Part shown: in pieces, positions 43,570 to 52,268 of the stretch
How the letters are laid out: every line of letters starts with the position of its first letter
Numbering within the stretch: the first letter of the stretch is position 1
From: Acidobacterium sp.
GTDB lineage: Bacteria; Acidobacteriota; Terriglobia; Terriglobales; Acidobacteriaceae
Direction: 5' to 3'
Assembly (NCBI GenBank): GCA_003166955.1
Contig: PMUI01000019.1
Location: 124,001 to 188,000 of the forward strand
DNA length: 64,000 nucleotides
Program-made: the position numbers and the translations under genes
Notes under the pieces: generated by a model
What the model was told of the DNA's origin: nothing
The model's input: only the letters and a program-made list of their open reading frames with translations
Databases searched by the model: none

Positions 43570-45420
43570 CTACATCCCGTCGTAGTTCGGCCCCCCACCG
43601 CCCTCCGGGGGAACCCACCGGATGATCTGATACGGATCCATAATGTCGCACGTCTTGCAGTGCACGCAGTTCGTGAAATTGATCCGCAACTCCTTTGTTG
43701 GCGCGCTCCCGGGCTCGTGTCCGACGGCGTCAGACAAATGACTCTCCGTGTCAGACAAAGGACGCACCGTGTCCGACGCGGACGCCTCCACCATCTCGTA
43801 CACCGCTGCCGGACAGAAATATTGGCACGGATTCCCAAACTCCCGCGCACACCGCGTGCTGCAGATGTTCAGATCCTCCACCACCAGATGCACCGGCTGA
43901 TCTTCATCGTGCCGTGTTCCCGAATGAAACACATCCGTCAGCCGGTCAAAAGTCAGCTTCCCATCCCCGCGAGCGTTCCCAATCATCTGCGCGCGCTTCT
44001 CATCCGCCGGACCCATCGCGTCCACCCGCTCCATCCGCGTGTAGCCCGCATGATTCTTCGCATCCGGCCCCAGATTCCCCCCGCGCAACACCTGCTGGAT
44101 CCCCGCCTTCACCATGCCTTCCAGCATCCCGTGCTCAAATCCCTGATGGAAATTCCGCACCGGCCACAATTCTTCTCGAATCCAGCTCCGATCCACCCCC
44201 GCCTTGTATTCGCTCAGCGTGTCGGCCGAGCTGTCGCCGCTCAGCATCGCGTCGAACGCCGTCTCCGCCGCCAGCATCCCGCTCTTGATCGCCAGATGAA
44301 TCCCCTTCAGCCGCTGCGAATTCAAAAAGCTCGCCGAATCCCCCAGCAGCATCCACCCATTCCCATAAATCCGAGGCATCGTCAGCCACCCGCCGTACGG
44401 CAGGCTCTTCGCCCCGTACCGGATCATCTTCCCGCCATCCAGAATCCGCCGCGCCAACCGGTGTTCTTTGAAACTCTGGAACACATGATGCGGATCGGTC
44501 CGCGGGTCCTCGTAATCGAGCCCCGTCACATACCCCACCGACACCAGTGTGTCCGTGATCCCATACACCCACGCCCCGCCGTACTCCCTCGCCGTCAGCG
44601 GATACCCCAGGGTGTAAATCACCTCGCCTTTCGCCACCCGGCCCGCTGGAATCTCCCACAACTCCTTGATCCCCACGCCGTACGTCTGCGCATGCTCCGG
44701 ATCCTCGAGCCCCAGCCGCCCAATCACCTCCTTCGCGCAATTCCCACGCGTCCCCTCTGCCAGAATCGTGATCTTCGCCCGCAGTTCGTATCCGGGCTCG
44801 AAATTCCCCTTCGGCCGCCCCTCCTTGTCCACACCCTTGTCATCGGTCAGCACACCCGCCACGCGCGCGGTTTCAACATCCCGGCTCGCATCGGCCCACA
44901 ACACCTCCGACCCCGCGAACCCCGTAAACACCGTGATCCCGGCTTCCTCCACCTTCTGCCCCATCCACTTCACGAACTTGTTAATCGAGATGACGTAGTT
45001 TCCGTGATCCCGGAAAGGCGGCGGCACAATCGGCAATTTGTGCTGCCCGTTGCGCGTCAGGAACCAAACCGACTCCTTCTTCACCTCGGCATCAATCGGC
45101 GCTTCCTTCTCAAACCCGGGCAGCAATTCCTTCATCGAACGAGGATCGAGCAGCGCCCCCGACAAACAGTGCTGCCCCACCTCGCGCGACTTCTCGAGCA
45201 CGTAGATGTTTTCCTTCGACAACGGCGAAGTCGGGGCCCCCGACGCGCCCGGTTTTGGCGCGGTGGGGTGATCATCGACGCCCGAAGCATTGTGCGCATC
45301 GATCAGCTGCGCCAGCCGCAGCGCGCACGCCATCCCCGCCGGCCCCCCGCCGACAATCACCACGTCCGCCTCCATCTGCGGCCGCTCCACACCATCAACC
45401 GGTTTTCGAAAATGAATCAT
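43570..45420 (-). CDS. Electron transfer flavoprotein-ubiquinone oxidoreductase
   Basis: About 616 residues; it passes electrons from reduced ETF to the membrane quinone. The FAD-binding turn is VVIVGGGPAGMACALRLAQL, followed by GQHCLSGALLDP and GYPLTAREYGGAWVYG. The C-terminus holds the 4Fe-4S ligands, with FTNCVHCKTCDIMDP and a preceding GNPCQYFCPAAVYE. The ATG at 45420 is chosen since it starts just before the FAD fold; the frame is open to 45474. An MFS gene separates it from etfA. Confidence 0.94.
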   Translation of the reverse strand: MIHFRKPVDGVERPQMEADVVIVGGGPAGMACALRLAQLIDAHNASGVDDHPTAPKPGASGAPTSPLSKENIYVLEKSREVGQHCLSGALLDPRSMKELLPGFEKEAPIDAEVKKESVWFLTRNGQHKLPIVPPPFRDHGNYVISINKFVKWMGQKVEEAGITVFTGFAGSEVLWADASRDVETARVAGVLTDDKGVDKEGRPKGNFEPGYELRAKITILAEGTRGNCAKEVIGRLGLEDPEHAQTYGVGIKELWEIPAGRVAKGEVIYTLGYPLTAREYGGAWVYGITDTLVSVGYVTGLDYEDPRTDPHHVFQSFKEHRLARRILDGGKMIRYGAKSLPYGGWLTMPRIYGNGWMLLGDSASFLNSQRLKGIHLAIKSGMLAAETAFDAMLSGDSSADTLSEYKAGVDRSWIREELWPVRNFHQGFEHGMLEGMVKAGIQQVLRGGNLGPDAKNHAGYTRMERVDAMGPADEKRAQMIGNARGDGKLTFDRLTDVFHSGTRHDEDQPVHLVVEDLNICSTRCAREFGNPCQYFCPAAVYEMVEASASDTVRPLSDTESHLSDAVGHEPGSAPTKELRINFTNCVHCKTCDIMDPYQIIRWVPPEGGGGPNYDGM

Positions 45421-45518
45421 AAGAATCAGAGTCTCAGATGCACCCGCGCTTCCGCGTGAATGCCGGACCCTCATTTCTATGGGAGAAACACGAGACTGCG
45501 CAACTCAATCGCCGGACG

Positions 45519-46889
45519 TCAGTCAGCCCGCAGCGCCATTCGCCCCGGAGGCCACTTCCGCCAAAGGATCACCATCAACCCCGCCGCCAACAGCGACGGC
45601 AGCGCAATCGTCAGCAGCCCGCGCTGCAAAGTGCCCGTAGCGTCCTTCGACACGCCCATCCAGTACGGCCCCACAAAGCCGCCCAGAATCGCGATCATGT
45701 TAATGGTCGCCACGCCCGCCGCGGCCGACTTCCCCTGCAAGAACTCCGCTGGAATCGTCCACACCGGCCCGTGCACCGCCGCGTTGCCCCCAACCACCAG
45801 CACCAGCGCCGGCAGCACAATCATCGGCGACACCGACAGCCCCACCATTACGTAGCCCGCGGCCATCAGCACCAGCGGCGTCACGATATGCCAGAACCGC
45901 TCCCCCGTGCGGTCAGAATCCCATCCGTTCCCCAGCATCGCCAGCGCGCCCGCCACGCCCAGCCCCGCGATGATGAACCCCACCAGCGTCGTGCTCAATC
46001 CCGTCACCTGCTGCACCAGCGCCGGAGCCGAAAACGCGTACCCATACCACGCCAGCAGCACGCAGAAGAAGAACCCTCCCAGCAGCCATACGCGCCCGTC
46101 GCTGAACGCCTCCGCCAATCCATGCCGCCCGTGCCCGCGCGCTTCAGACTCCTCCATCAGCTTCTGCAAAATCCAGGCTCGCTCATCCTCCGTCAGCCAC
46201 CTGGCCTTCACCGGACTATCCGGCAGCCCCAGCAAAAACACCGCGCTCATCAGCACCGCCGGCAAACCCTCAGCCAGCAACAGCCACTGCCAACCCGCCA
46301 GATGCAGCCGCCCGTCTTGATGCATCAGCCAGCCCGCCAGCCCTCCCATCACCGTCGACGCCAGCGGCCACGCGATATAAAAACGGCTCACCGCCTTCGC
46401 GCGCTGTCCGGCCGGAAACCACTGCATCAGATAAAAAATCACGCCAGGAAAGAACCCGGCCTCCGCCGTGCCCAGCAGCAGTCGCATCACGCAAAACTCG
46501 ACCGGCGTCCGGACAAAAATCATCGCCATCGAGATCAGGCCCCACGTCACCATGATCCGCGCCAGCCAACGCCGCGCTCCAAACCGCATCAGCAGCAGGT
46601 TCGATGGAATCTCGAACACCGCATAGCTCAGAAAAAACAGTCCCGCCCCCAACCCAAACACCGTCGCAGAAAAGTTCAGCTGCCGATTCATCTGCAGAGC
46701 GGCAAAGCTCACATTCACGCGATCCATGTACGCAATGCCGTACCCCAGCCCGATCAGCGGCAGCAACCGCAAGCTGGCCTTGCGCAGCGCCGACCGCCCA
46801 ATCGCAGCCTCGCGCGCCTCCTCCGTCAACGGAGGCACCACCGCCAACCCCGGATTCTCGGGTTTCCGCGCAGCCTGGGTTTTCAGCAT
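45519..46889 (-). CDS. MFS transporter, anion:cation symporter-like
   Basis: About 456 residues with 12 hydrophobic segments. IAYMDRVNVSFAALQMNRQL in helix 1 and LLGTAEAGFFPGVIFYLMQWFP in helix 4 are typical of the ACS family, which takes up organic acids such as phthalate, tartrate or hexuronates. The start at 46889 is favoured since it lies just before a charged N-terminal tail; the frame is open to 46928. Its location between etfA and ETF-QO suggests a substrate oxidised through the ETF route, but that is inference. Confidence 0.88.
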   Translation of the reverse strand: MLKTQAARKPENPGLAVVPPLTEEAREAAIGRSALRKASLRLLPLIGLGYGIAYMDRVNVSFAALQMNRQLNFSATVFGLGAGLFFLSYAVFEIPSNLLLMRFGARRWLARIMVTWGLISMAMIFVRTPVEFCVMRLLLGTAEAGFFPGVIFYLMQWFPAGQRAKAVSRFYIAWPLASTVMGGLAGWLMHQDGRLHLAGWQWLLLAEGLPAVLMSAVFLLGLPDSPVKARWLTEDERAWILQKLMEESEARGHGRHGLAEAFSDGRVWLLGGFFFCVLLAWYGYAFSAPALVQQVTGLSTTLVGFIIAGLGVAGALAMLGNGWDSDRTGERFWHIVTPLVLMAAGYVMVGLSVSPMIVLPALVLVVGGNAAVHGPVWTIPAEFLQGKSAAAGVATINMIAILGGFVGPYWMGVSKDATGTLQRGLLTIALPSLLAAGLMVILWRKWPPGRMALRAD

Positions 46890-46951
46890 AGGGAACGGAG
46901 GGGATGGCAGATAGTAGCACACGCTCAACAGAACAAGTTCAGCTCCGGGCT

Positions 46952-47011
46952 GACCGCCTCTTAGCTAACCGGTCTTTAGCTGACCGCCTCTTAGCTAGCC
47001 GCCTCTTAGCT
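46952..47011. repeat. 15-bp tandem repeat array 2 after etfA
   Basis: Four adjoining 15-base units (GACCGCCTCTTAGCT, AACCGGTCTTTAGCT, GACCGCCTCTTAGCT, AGCCGCCTCTTAGCT) have the same consensus as the array at 13235-13307. They lead straight into a 19-base duplication that includes the end of etfA: GCCCTTCGCCTTCTTAGCT at 47012-47030 and again from 47031. Confidence 0.85.
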
Positions 47012-47024
47012 GCCCTTCGCCTTC

Positions 47025-48053
47025 TTAGCTGCCCTTCGCCTTCTTAATCTCTTCCGTCAGCGCAGGCACCACCTGAAACAAATCCCCCACCACCGCCACA
47101 TCCGCAATCTCAAAAATAGGCGCCTCAGGATCCTTATTGATGGCCACAATCGTCCGCGCGCCCTTCATGCCCACAATATGCTGGATCGCCCCGCTCACCC
47201 CCAGCGCGATGTACAGCTTCGGCGCGACGGTCTGCCCCGACGACCCAATCTGCCGCTCCAGCGGCAGCCATCCGTTGTCGCAGATCGGACGCGAAGCCGC
47301 CACCTCGCCCCCCAGCGCCGCCGCCAGATTCTCCGCCAGCACCATGTTCTTCTGCTCTTTGATCCCTCGCCCCACCGCCACAATCACTTCCGCCTGCGAC
47401 AAATCCACGGTTTGCTTTGCTTCCTGGAAAACCTCATGCGGCGTCACGCGTGCCGGTCCATCTGCAACCATGGCCGTTACACTTTCAACTGGCACTGACC
47501 CATCGGAAGAAAAAGCCTGATCCCCGCGAAACGCCCCAATCTGCACCGTCGCCATCCATGGAGCATCCCCGCCAAACGAAACATCGGCCGCAAACTTCCC
47601 CTGGAACATCTGCCGCGTAAACTTGAGCGCCCCACCCTCGAACTTGTACCCCGTCGCGTCAGAAATCAGCGTCCGATCCAGCGCCAGCGCCAGCCGCGGC
47701 GCAAAATCCCGCACCTGATACGTGTGCGGAAACAGCACCAGCTTCGGCTGCTTCTCCCCGATGAACGTCTTCAGCGCGTGAACATAAGCATCCGACGTAT
47801 ACGCCGCCAGCGCATCCGCCTCCAGCGCATAGACCTTCCCCACCGCCTTCGCCGCCAACTCCTGCGCCAACCCCGCAATCCCGCTGCCTGGCAGCACCAC
47901 CTCCACCGCCCAGCCGGTTTCCTTCGCAATCGCCTGCGCCGCCGCCACCGTCTCAAACGAGACGCGGTTCAGCTTCCCCCCGGGGCCCCCAGCGAGCTGG
48001 TTCGCTGGGGTGGCATCTCGCTGCTCCGCCACCACAAGAATCAAATCCGCCAT
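47025..48053 (-). CDS. etfA: Electron transfer flavoprotein alpha subunit
   Basis: About 342 residues; it binds FAD and pairs with EtfB to collect electrons from acyl-CoA and related dehydrogenases. The ATG at 48053 starts MADLILVVAEQRD. The FAD domain has ASRPICDNGWLPLERQIGSSG, LYIALGVSGAIQHIVGMKGA and VAINKDPEAPIFEIADVAVVGD, all typical. The stop lies inside a 19-base tandem duplication, so the codons KAKGS-stop are echoed downstream. A small membrane protein gene lies between it and etfB. Confidence 0.94.
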   Translation of the reverse strand: MADLILVVAEQRDATPANQLAGGPGGKLNRVSFETVAAAQAIAKETGWAVEVVLPGSGIAGLAQELAAKAVGKVYALEADALAAYTSDAYVHALKTFIGEKQPKLVLFPHTYQVRDFAPRLALALDRTLISDATGYKFEGGALKFTRQMFQGKFAADVSFGGDAPWMATVQIGAFRGDQAFSSDGSVPVESVTAMVADGPARVTPHEVFQEAKQTVDLSQAEVIVAVGRGIKEQKNMVLAENLAAALGGEVAASRPICDNGWLPLERQIGSSGQTVAPKLYIALGVSGAIQHIVGMKGARTIVAINKDPEAPIFEIADVAVVGDLFQVVPALTEEIKKAKGS

Positions 48054-48090
48054 ACACAAGTCAGGGGAGCCGAAGCTCCCCATCATCCTC

Positions 48091-48122
48091 TCTATTCCCT
48101 ATTCCCTGTTCCCTATTCCCTG
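48091..48122. repeat. Heptamer tandem repeat (TATTCCC) between the small membrane gene and etfA
   Basis: Four to five TATTCCC/TGTTCCC units, ending in TGCTCTTCAG, fill the gap between the stop of the 92-residue gene and the start of etfA. The match to the tract at 42091-42122 is nearly base for base. Confidence 0.75.
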
Positions 48123-48126
48123 CTCT

Positions 48127-48405
48127 TCAGTATTCGTGCACCTGCCCGCGCCGCAGATACGTCCCATACAGCCCGAACACCACCGCCACCAGGCCCATCA
48201 GCACGTTGAAATAAAACATCGGATGCACCCATCCCGGTGAATACGTCAAATCCTGTCCCGTCCACAACAGCAGCAGCACCGCGAAAAATGCGAATTGCCC
48301 CGCGACCACCTGAAACACCAGCCCCCATCGCCGCCGCTTGTCGAGCACCTCCACCTGCGCCGGGCTCAGGTTCCGCTCAAACTCAGGGATACTCATATTC
48401 GCCAT
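48127..48405 (-). CDS. 92-residue two-helix membrane protein
   Basis: The N-terminal part is charged and helical (SIPEFERNLSPAQVEVLDKRRRW), followed by two hydrophobic segments (VFQVVAGQFAFFAVLLLLW and MFYFNVLMGLVAVVFGLYGTY) and a charged end. It lies between etfB and etfA on the same strand, which suggests a link to the ETF system, perhaps docking at the membrane; that is inference only. No family recognised. Confidence 0.75.
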   Translation of the reverse strand: MANMSIPEFERNLSPAQVEVLDKRRRWGLVFQVVAGQFAFFAVLLLLWTGQDLTYSPGWVHPMFYFNVLMGLVAVVFGLYGTYLRRGQVHEY

Positions 48406-48584
48406 CTTTGCTTCTCTCTCCTTCAGAGCGTCCGATACCAGAATCAGCTTTTCGGGAATCGCCGCATCGAACTAGCGACCTTACGCGACTTCACCGCCAG
48501 CTTACCAAAATCACCACCGCCCACGCTCGGTCGCGTTTCGCTAAACCCTAATCCCTATACCCTAAACCCTGACTGCACGCGTCC

Positions 48585-49355
48585 TCACAGGACACGTGCA
48601 GTCTCCTTCAAATACTCCACCACCTGCTTCGCCGCCTCGCCCGCAGGAGCCTCAATCTTCCGCGTCTTCTTTTGGCTCCCCGGCACATACAGCTTCTCAA
48701 TCTTCTGCACGCTCTTCGACAACTTCCCCTCGACCTCCGCCCACGCCACCTTCCGCATCGGCTTCATCTTCGCCTGTTTGATGCCAATCAGCGTCGCATA
48801 CCGCAGCTTGTTGATTCCGCTCTGAATCGTCAGCACCGCCGGCATCGTCATCTCGATGTGTTGATAATGCCCCGCCTCCAGCTCGCGCTTCAGCTTCAGC
48901 CCCGTGTCGGTCTTCTCAATCCCAATGATGATCGTCGCGTGCGGAATCCCTAAAATCTCCGCCAGCAGCACGCCCGTCTGCGCCGCCCCAAAATCGTCAG
49001 ACTGCAGGCCGGTCACAATCAGGTCGAAATTCTCTCCCTCGATTGCCGCCGCCAGAGCCCGCGCCGTGTTCGCCGCATCCATCTGCGCAAACCGGTCGTC
49101 CTCCAGATGAATCGCCCGATCCGCGCCCTTGGCCAGCGCCTCCCGCAGCACCTGCTGCGACCGCGCCGGGCCCGCCGTGATCACCGCAACCTCGCCGCCG
49201 TGCTTTTCCTTCTGCCGTAGCGCCTCTTCCAGCGCGTACGCGTCCGGCTCGTTCGTCTCCCACGAGACGTCATCCCGAATCCAAGTCCCCTCGGGGTTCA
49301 GCCGCAGCGGCGCATCCTTCTGCGGAACCTGCTTGATGCAAACCAGGATCTTCAT
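48585..49355 (-). CDS. etfB: Electron transfer flavoprotein beta subunit
   Basis: About 256 residues with AMP-binding ETF-beta fold. The ATG at 49355 starts MKILVCIKQVPQKDAPLRL. NEPDAYALEEALR, VITAGPARSQQVLREALAKG and the signature region VTGLQSDDFGAAQTGVLLAE are typical. The C-terminus ends in AGEAAKQVVEYLKE. It heads the run etfB - small membrane protein - etfA - MFS - ETF-QO. Confidence 0.94.
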   Translation of the reverse strand: MKILVCIKQVPQKDAPLRLNPEGTWIRDDVSWETNEPDAYALEEALRQKEKHGGEVAVITAGPARSQQVLREALAKGADRAIHLEDDRFAQMDAANTARALAAAIEGENFDLIVTGLQSDDFGAAQTGVLLAEILGIPHATIIIGIEKTDTGLKLKRELEAGHYQHIEMTMPAVLTIQSGINKLRYATLIGIKQAKMKPMRKVAWAEVEGKLSKSVQKIEKLYVPGSQKKTRKIEAPAGEAAKQVVEYLKETARVL

Positions 49356-49427
49356 CGCAAGTGCAAAGTATAGCGGACGGCTCAAGAGCCCGGAAAACGT
49401 CCGCAACCCGCGTTATCATCAACGCGC

Positions 49428-49791
49428 ATGTCCCGCCTTCTCAGTGCCCACCCCACCCTGCGCGCCCGCAACATCAAAGCGCTCGCCGAGTGGTACCGCG
49501 ACATTCTGGGGTTCGAGATCCGGCTTCTCTGGGAGGACCCAGTCACCTTCTCCATCGTCGAACGGGACTCGGCCCGCTTCGGCATCTGCTCAGCGCGATG
49601 CGGCCTTCGGCCCGGTTGCCGCCTACGTCATCGTGGCGGACGTCGACGCCCTTTACGCCCAGTTCCTCGCCCGCCGTGTGTCCATCAACCGTCCCCTCGA
49701 AACAACGGATTACGCGATGAAGGACTTCGACCTCTTCGACCCTGAGGACAATCGCATCTGCTTCGGCCAGGGCGTCGACCCGGAACCCTAA
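49428..49791 (+). pseudogene. VOC/glyoxalase-fold protein with a frameshift
   Basis: The first frame gives LLSAHPTLRARNIKALAEWY and ILGFEIRLLWEDP, the first beta-alpha-beta unit of a VOC domain, up to ARFGI near 49583. The next frame gives AQRDAAFGPVAAYVIVADVD, MKDFDLFDPEDNRICFGQ and stops at 49789-49791. One surplus base near 49586 (or two missing) explains the split. Restored, the protein has about 120 residues, normal for this family. It could be a young pseudogene or a base-call error. Confidence 0.7.
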
Positions 49792-49798
49792 CCAGTTC

Positions 49799-50680
49799 CT
49801 ACTGCGGAACCGTCAGCTTCTTCCTCGGCGCAGACGCAGCAGACTGCGCATCCGAGTTCGCCGCCTGACCCTGATCCGCCCCACTCGCCGGATTTGCGCC
49901 ATCACCGGACATCGAAGCCAGCTCCGACTTCCGATACTTCGGCGCGCTCACATAGCCGTGAATGTGGTCCTTCGTGATGTCATTGATCACCAGCTGAATC
50001 GGCTGCTCGGTGTCCGGCTGATAAAACATCACCGGCTGATCGAGATTCACGTGCTTCTGCACCAGGTCGCGATCCTCCACCATCAACTCTAGGTCGGCAT
50101 ACTGATGTTTCAGGTTCGCCTTCCTCAAACTCACGCCCACCGGCCCTTCATGCGTGAAGGCCTTCGACCTCTGCAGATCGAATTCAAAGTAGCTGCGCTC
50201 GCCCCTCTTCTCCAGCACCACCAGCTCGTCGTGCGTCTTCGCAATCGATCCCGTCAGCTCCGTGCGCGTGCTCGCAAGATCGCCCTGCGCCTCCTCGATC
50301 GCTTTGCCCTGCGCATCCAGCTGCGCCTGCATCTTCGTCAGCCGCGGCTCCGCCGCCCGGCTCGCGCGAGGCTTCCCCGCCGCCCTGGCTCCCGTCACGA
50401 CCGCGGGCGTCGACGCCGGCGCAGCTGCCGCTGCAGGAGTCGCCGCCTGTGCCTCGCTGCGCACCGAAAGCTCACTCACCTTCGCCGTCAGCTGGTTCAG
50501 CTGACTCTGTGTCGCGCTCAACTGCGCTGTCACCTGCTGATTCTGCGCCGCCAGTTGTTCCGCCGCATGATGCTCATGCACCGCATAGCCCACTCCAGCC
50601 CCCGCAACCGCGACGGCCGCGATCAGCGGCGCGATGAACTTCACTACCGGGGATCCCGTTTGCATAGGGGAGTCTTCCAT
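49799..50680 (-). CDS. Membrane-anchored coiled-coil protein of unknown function
   Basis: About 293 residues from the ATG at 50680. A membrane helix (FIAPLIAAVAVAGAGVGYAV) is followed by a Gln-rich coiled coil (QNQQVTAQLSATQSQLNQL), an Ala-rich linker, and a second coiled coil (MQAQLDAQGKAIEEAQ). The C-terminal half contains a beta-rich domain (ERSYFEFDLQRSKAF, GVSLRKANLKHQYADLELMV) and a disordered tail. The IS1595 element inserted about 93 bases upstream of this start, so its promoter may have been displaced. Confidence 0.75.
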   Translation of the reverse strand: MEDSPMQTGSPVVKFIAPLIAAVAVAGAGVGYAVHEHHAAEQLAAQNQQVTAQLSATQSQLNQLTAKVSELSVRSEAQAATPAAAAAPASTPAVVTGARAAGKPRASRAAEPRLTKMQAQLDAQGKAIEEAQGDLASTRTELTGSIAKTHDELVVLEKRGERSYFEFDLQRSKAFTHEGPVGVSLRKANLKHQYADLELMVEDRDLVQKHVNLDQPVMFYQPDTEQPIQLVINDITKDHIHGYVSAPKYRKSELASMSGDGANPASGADQGQAANSDAQSAASAPRKKLTVPQ

Positions 50681-50772
50681 TTGCGTGCCTCCAAAGACAA
50701 AAATCCTTGCCCATGCAGCAAGCACGCCCCGTTCCACCCATGCTCATCAGTGAACCAGTGACTCTTCAATAA

Positions 50773-50780
50773 CTTGCCGG
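50773..50780. repeat. Target-site duplication, left copy
   Basis: CTTGCCGG directly precedes the left inverted repeat and is repeated exactly at 53616-53623 after the right one. Eight bases is the duplication length known for IS1595-family elements. Confidence 0.9.
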
Positions 50781-50805
50781 GGCAATAATATACTTGCCGA
50801 ATCAA
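50781..50805 (+). repeat. Left terminal inverted repeat of the IS1595 element
   Basis: GGCAATAATATACTTG continues with CCGAATCAA. Against the reverse complement of the right end it differs at positions 13, 17 and 19 only. Confidence 0.9.
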
Positions 50806-50959
50806 ACCCATTGGCGGATGATGGGGGTGGGAACGATGGGGATGGTGACGGGGATGCAGCCGGGGGCGCGTCGTGAAGCGCCCTCGCGTCTACCTGGATT
50901 TGGGCGCTCTCTCTCGCGCAATTTGGGGATCGCGCTATCTTGAGGAGAAATATTTTGCC

Positions 50960-51844
50960 ATGATCTCACCACTTCTCACTTCCTACCTTGATGAAAGCGC
51001 CGACAAAGAGCGCAAGGAGGTCCTATGCGTTGGGGGCATCCTGATAAACGAGAATATCCTTAGGCACATTCAGCCAGCGTGGGATGCCTGTCTCAACACC
51101 GCTGAGATTGCCTATTTTAGTTATTCGGATTGCAAGGGGCTTAACGAAGAATTCTTTCCCTACCGCGACAAATATAAGGACGGAGCTCACGATAAGGCTG
51201 CGACTGCCCTGGAGAACTTCGAGAACATATTGATTTCAGCACCTTGGGTGGGGTTTGGATTGGCAGTTATCTCATCAGACTATGCTGGGGTTCTCCGCGA
51301 CCGTCCGGCAGCATCTGTCTTCTTCAGGGAGAGTCCGACTGAATCAGCCTACGGCCAGATCATGTGCGAAATCGCTCGCGAGGTTAGGAAAAATGCAAAG
51401 GGTCATCAGGTCGCATATTTTATCGACGATTCGTCTGATTATCCGAAGATTGCGGATGTATTCCGCAGCATAAAGATCAATCAGCCAGTCCTCGGAACGA
51501 CTATGGTGAGCGTTGGCCCTCTGGATGATAAGCAGACTCCAGCATTACAGATGGCCGACTTGGTTGTAGGTATGACACGTGCGGCCTTTATGAATTGGAT
51601 TGCTCGCGGGAGGCCCAACACTCCAATTCTGGAGCACAAATGGTGGGATCACATAGAAGCGACATGGATATGGGACAGGGCGCACATGCTCAGGAATCTC
51701 CGCACCACGTTAAATAGTTCGCGGCTAAGGAAGGGTACCATCGCAGTGCGGCCATTACCCGAGCCCTCCAGCGCTGCACTTCGCAGACAGGAAAAAGCCA
51801 GAAGGAAAAAACTTGTGAAGGCGAGAAATGACAAGAAATCCTGA
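50960..51844 (+). CDS. DUF3800 domain protein (transposon cargo)
   Basis: About 294 residues from the ATG at 50960, chosen because DUF3800 proteins open with an acidic motif after a short beta strand, here LLTSYLDESADKE; a GTG at 50873 is also open. Other conserved points are VGGILINE, FSYSDCKGLNEEFF, VAYFIDDSSDYP and PALQMADLVVG. The spaced acidic residues (DES, DD, QMAD) suggest an RNase H-like nuclease fold, which is inference. The C-terminus is strongly basic. The next gene overlaps its end by 17 bases. Confidence 0.85.
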   Translation: MISPLLTSYLDESADKERKEVLCVGGILINENILRHIQPAWDACLNTAEIAYFSYSDCKGLNEEFFPYRDKYKDGAHDKAATALENFENILISAPWVGFGLAVISSDYAGVLRDRPAASVFFRESPTESAYGQIMCEIAREVRKNAKGHQVAYFIDDSSDYPKIADVFRSIKINQPVLGTTMVSVGPLDDKQTPALQMADLVVGMTRAAFMNWIARGRPNTPILEHKWWDHIEATWIWDRAHMLRNLRTTLNSSRLRKGTIAVRPLPEPSSAALRRQEKARRKKLVKARNDKKS

Positions 51845-51989
51845 ATACAAGAAGTTCAACAAAGCAATGGATACGATTCTCCGCGCCGATCCGAAGGCGG
51901 TGAAAGAAGCAATGGAGGCCGACAAACAGGCCAACGCCGAGAAGCGAAAAGCGAAGGCGGCAAAGCAGAAGGCGGATAGCCCAAAATGA
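51828..51989 (+). CDS. 53-residue basic protein overlapping the DUF3800 gene
   Basis: ATG at 51828 lies inside the end of the DUF3800 gene, and the TGA at 51987-51989 overlaps the next ATG (ATGA). The product begins TRNPEYKKFNKAMDTILRAD and continues as a charged, Lys/Ala/Glu-rich helix (AMEADKQANAEKRKAKAAKQ). I recall similar short proteins beside DUF3800 genes (a 'YxxFxxAlxxvL' opening), but this was not searched. Tight overlap on both sides supports co-translation with its neighbours. Confidence 0.7.
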   Translation: MTRNPEYKKFNKAMDTILRADPKAVKEAMEADKQANAEKRKAKAAKQKADSPK

Positions 51990-52264
51990 ACGCTCTACGA
52001 GCAGCCGCGTGGTTGTGCCTGATGGTTACAGTGATCGCATCGGGCTATTTGTGCTACGCGCTTTATGACAACGAAATCAACCTCGCATCTGTGAAGCAGA
52101 ACGAAGACTGCCTGGAGCTAGAAATGCGATACGGCGAGAATTATCCCTGCAAGACCGCTAACCACGCGCTGGAATATGGCGTGTCGGGCGGGATTGCAGT
52201 AGTCGGCCTGATTTCCTCATTAGCCATTCTTTGGGGCGGCGAAATCGAAACCGGGGGGGGCTAA
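51986..52264 (+). CDS. 92-residue membrane protein (transposon cargo)
   Basis: Two hydrophobic helices (AAAWLCLMVTVIASGYLCYAL and GVSGGIAVVGLISSLAIL) flank a polar loop with two cysteines (QNEDCLELEMRYGENYPCKT) that could form a disulfide outside the membrane. The gene ends in a run of eight Gs (52253-52260). Its ATG overlaps the stop of the 53-residue gene. No family recognised. Confidence 0.7.
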   Translation: MNALRAAAWLCLMVTVIASGYLCYALYDNEINLASVKQNEDCLELEMRYGENYPCKTANHALEYGVSGGIAVVGLISSLAILWGGEIETGGG

Positions 52265-52268
52265 AGCA

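Noticed and set aside
43549-45459. Antisense open frame of 636 codons opposite ETF-QO.
   Set aside because: His/Arg/Pro-rich shadow without motifs; ETF-QO is certain.
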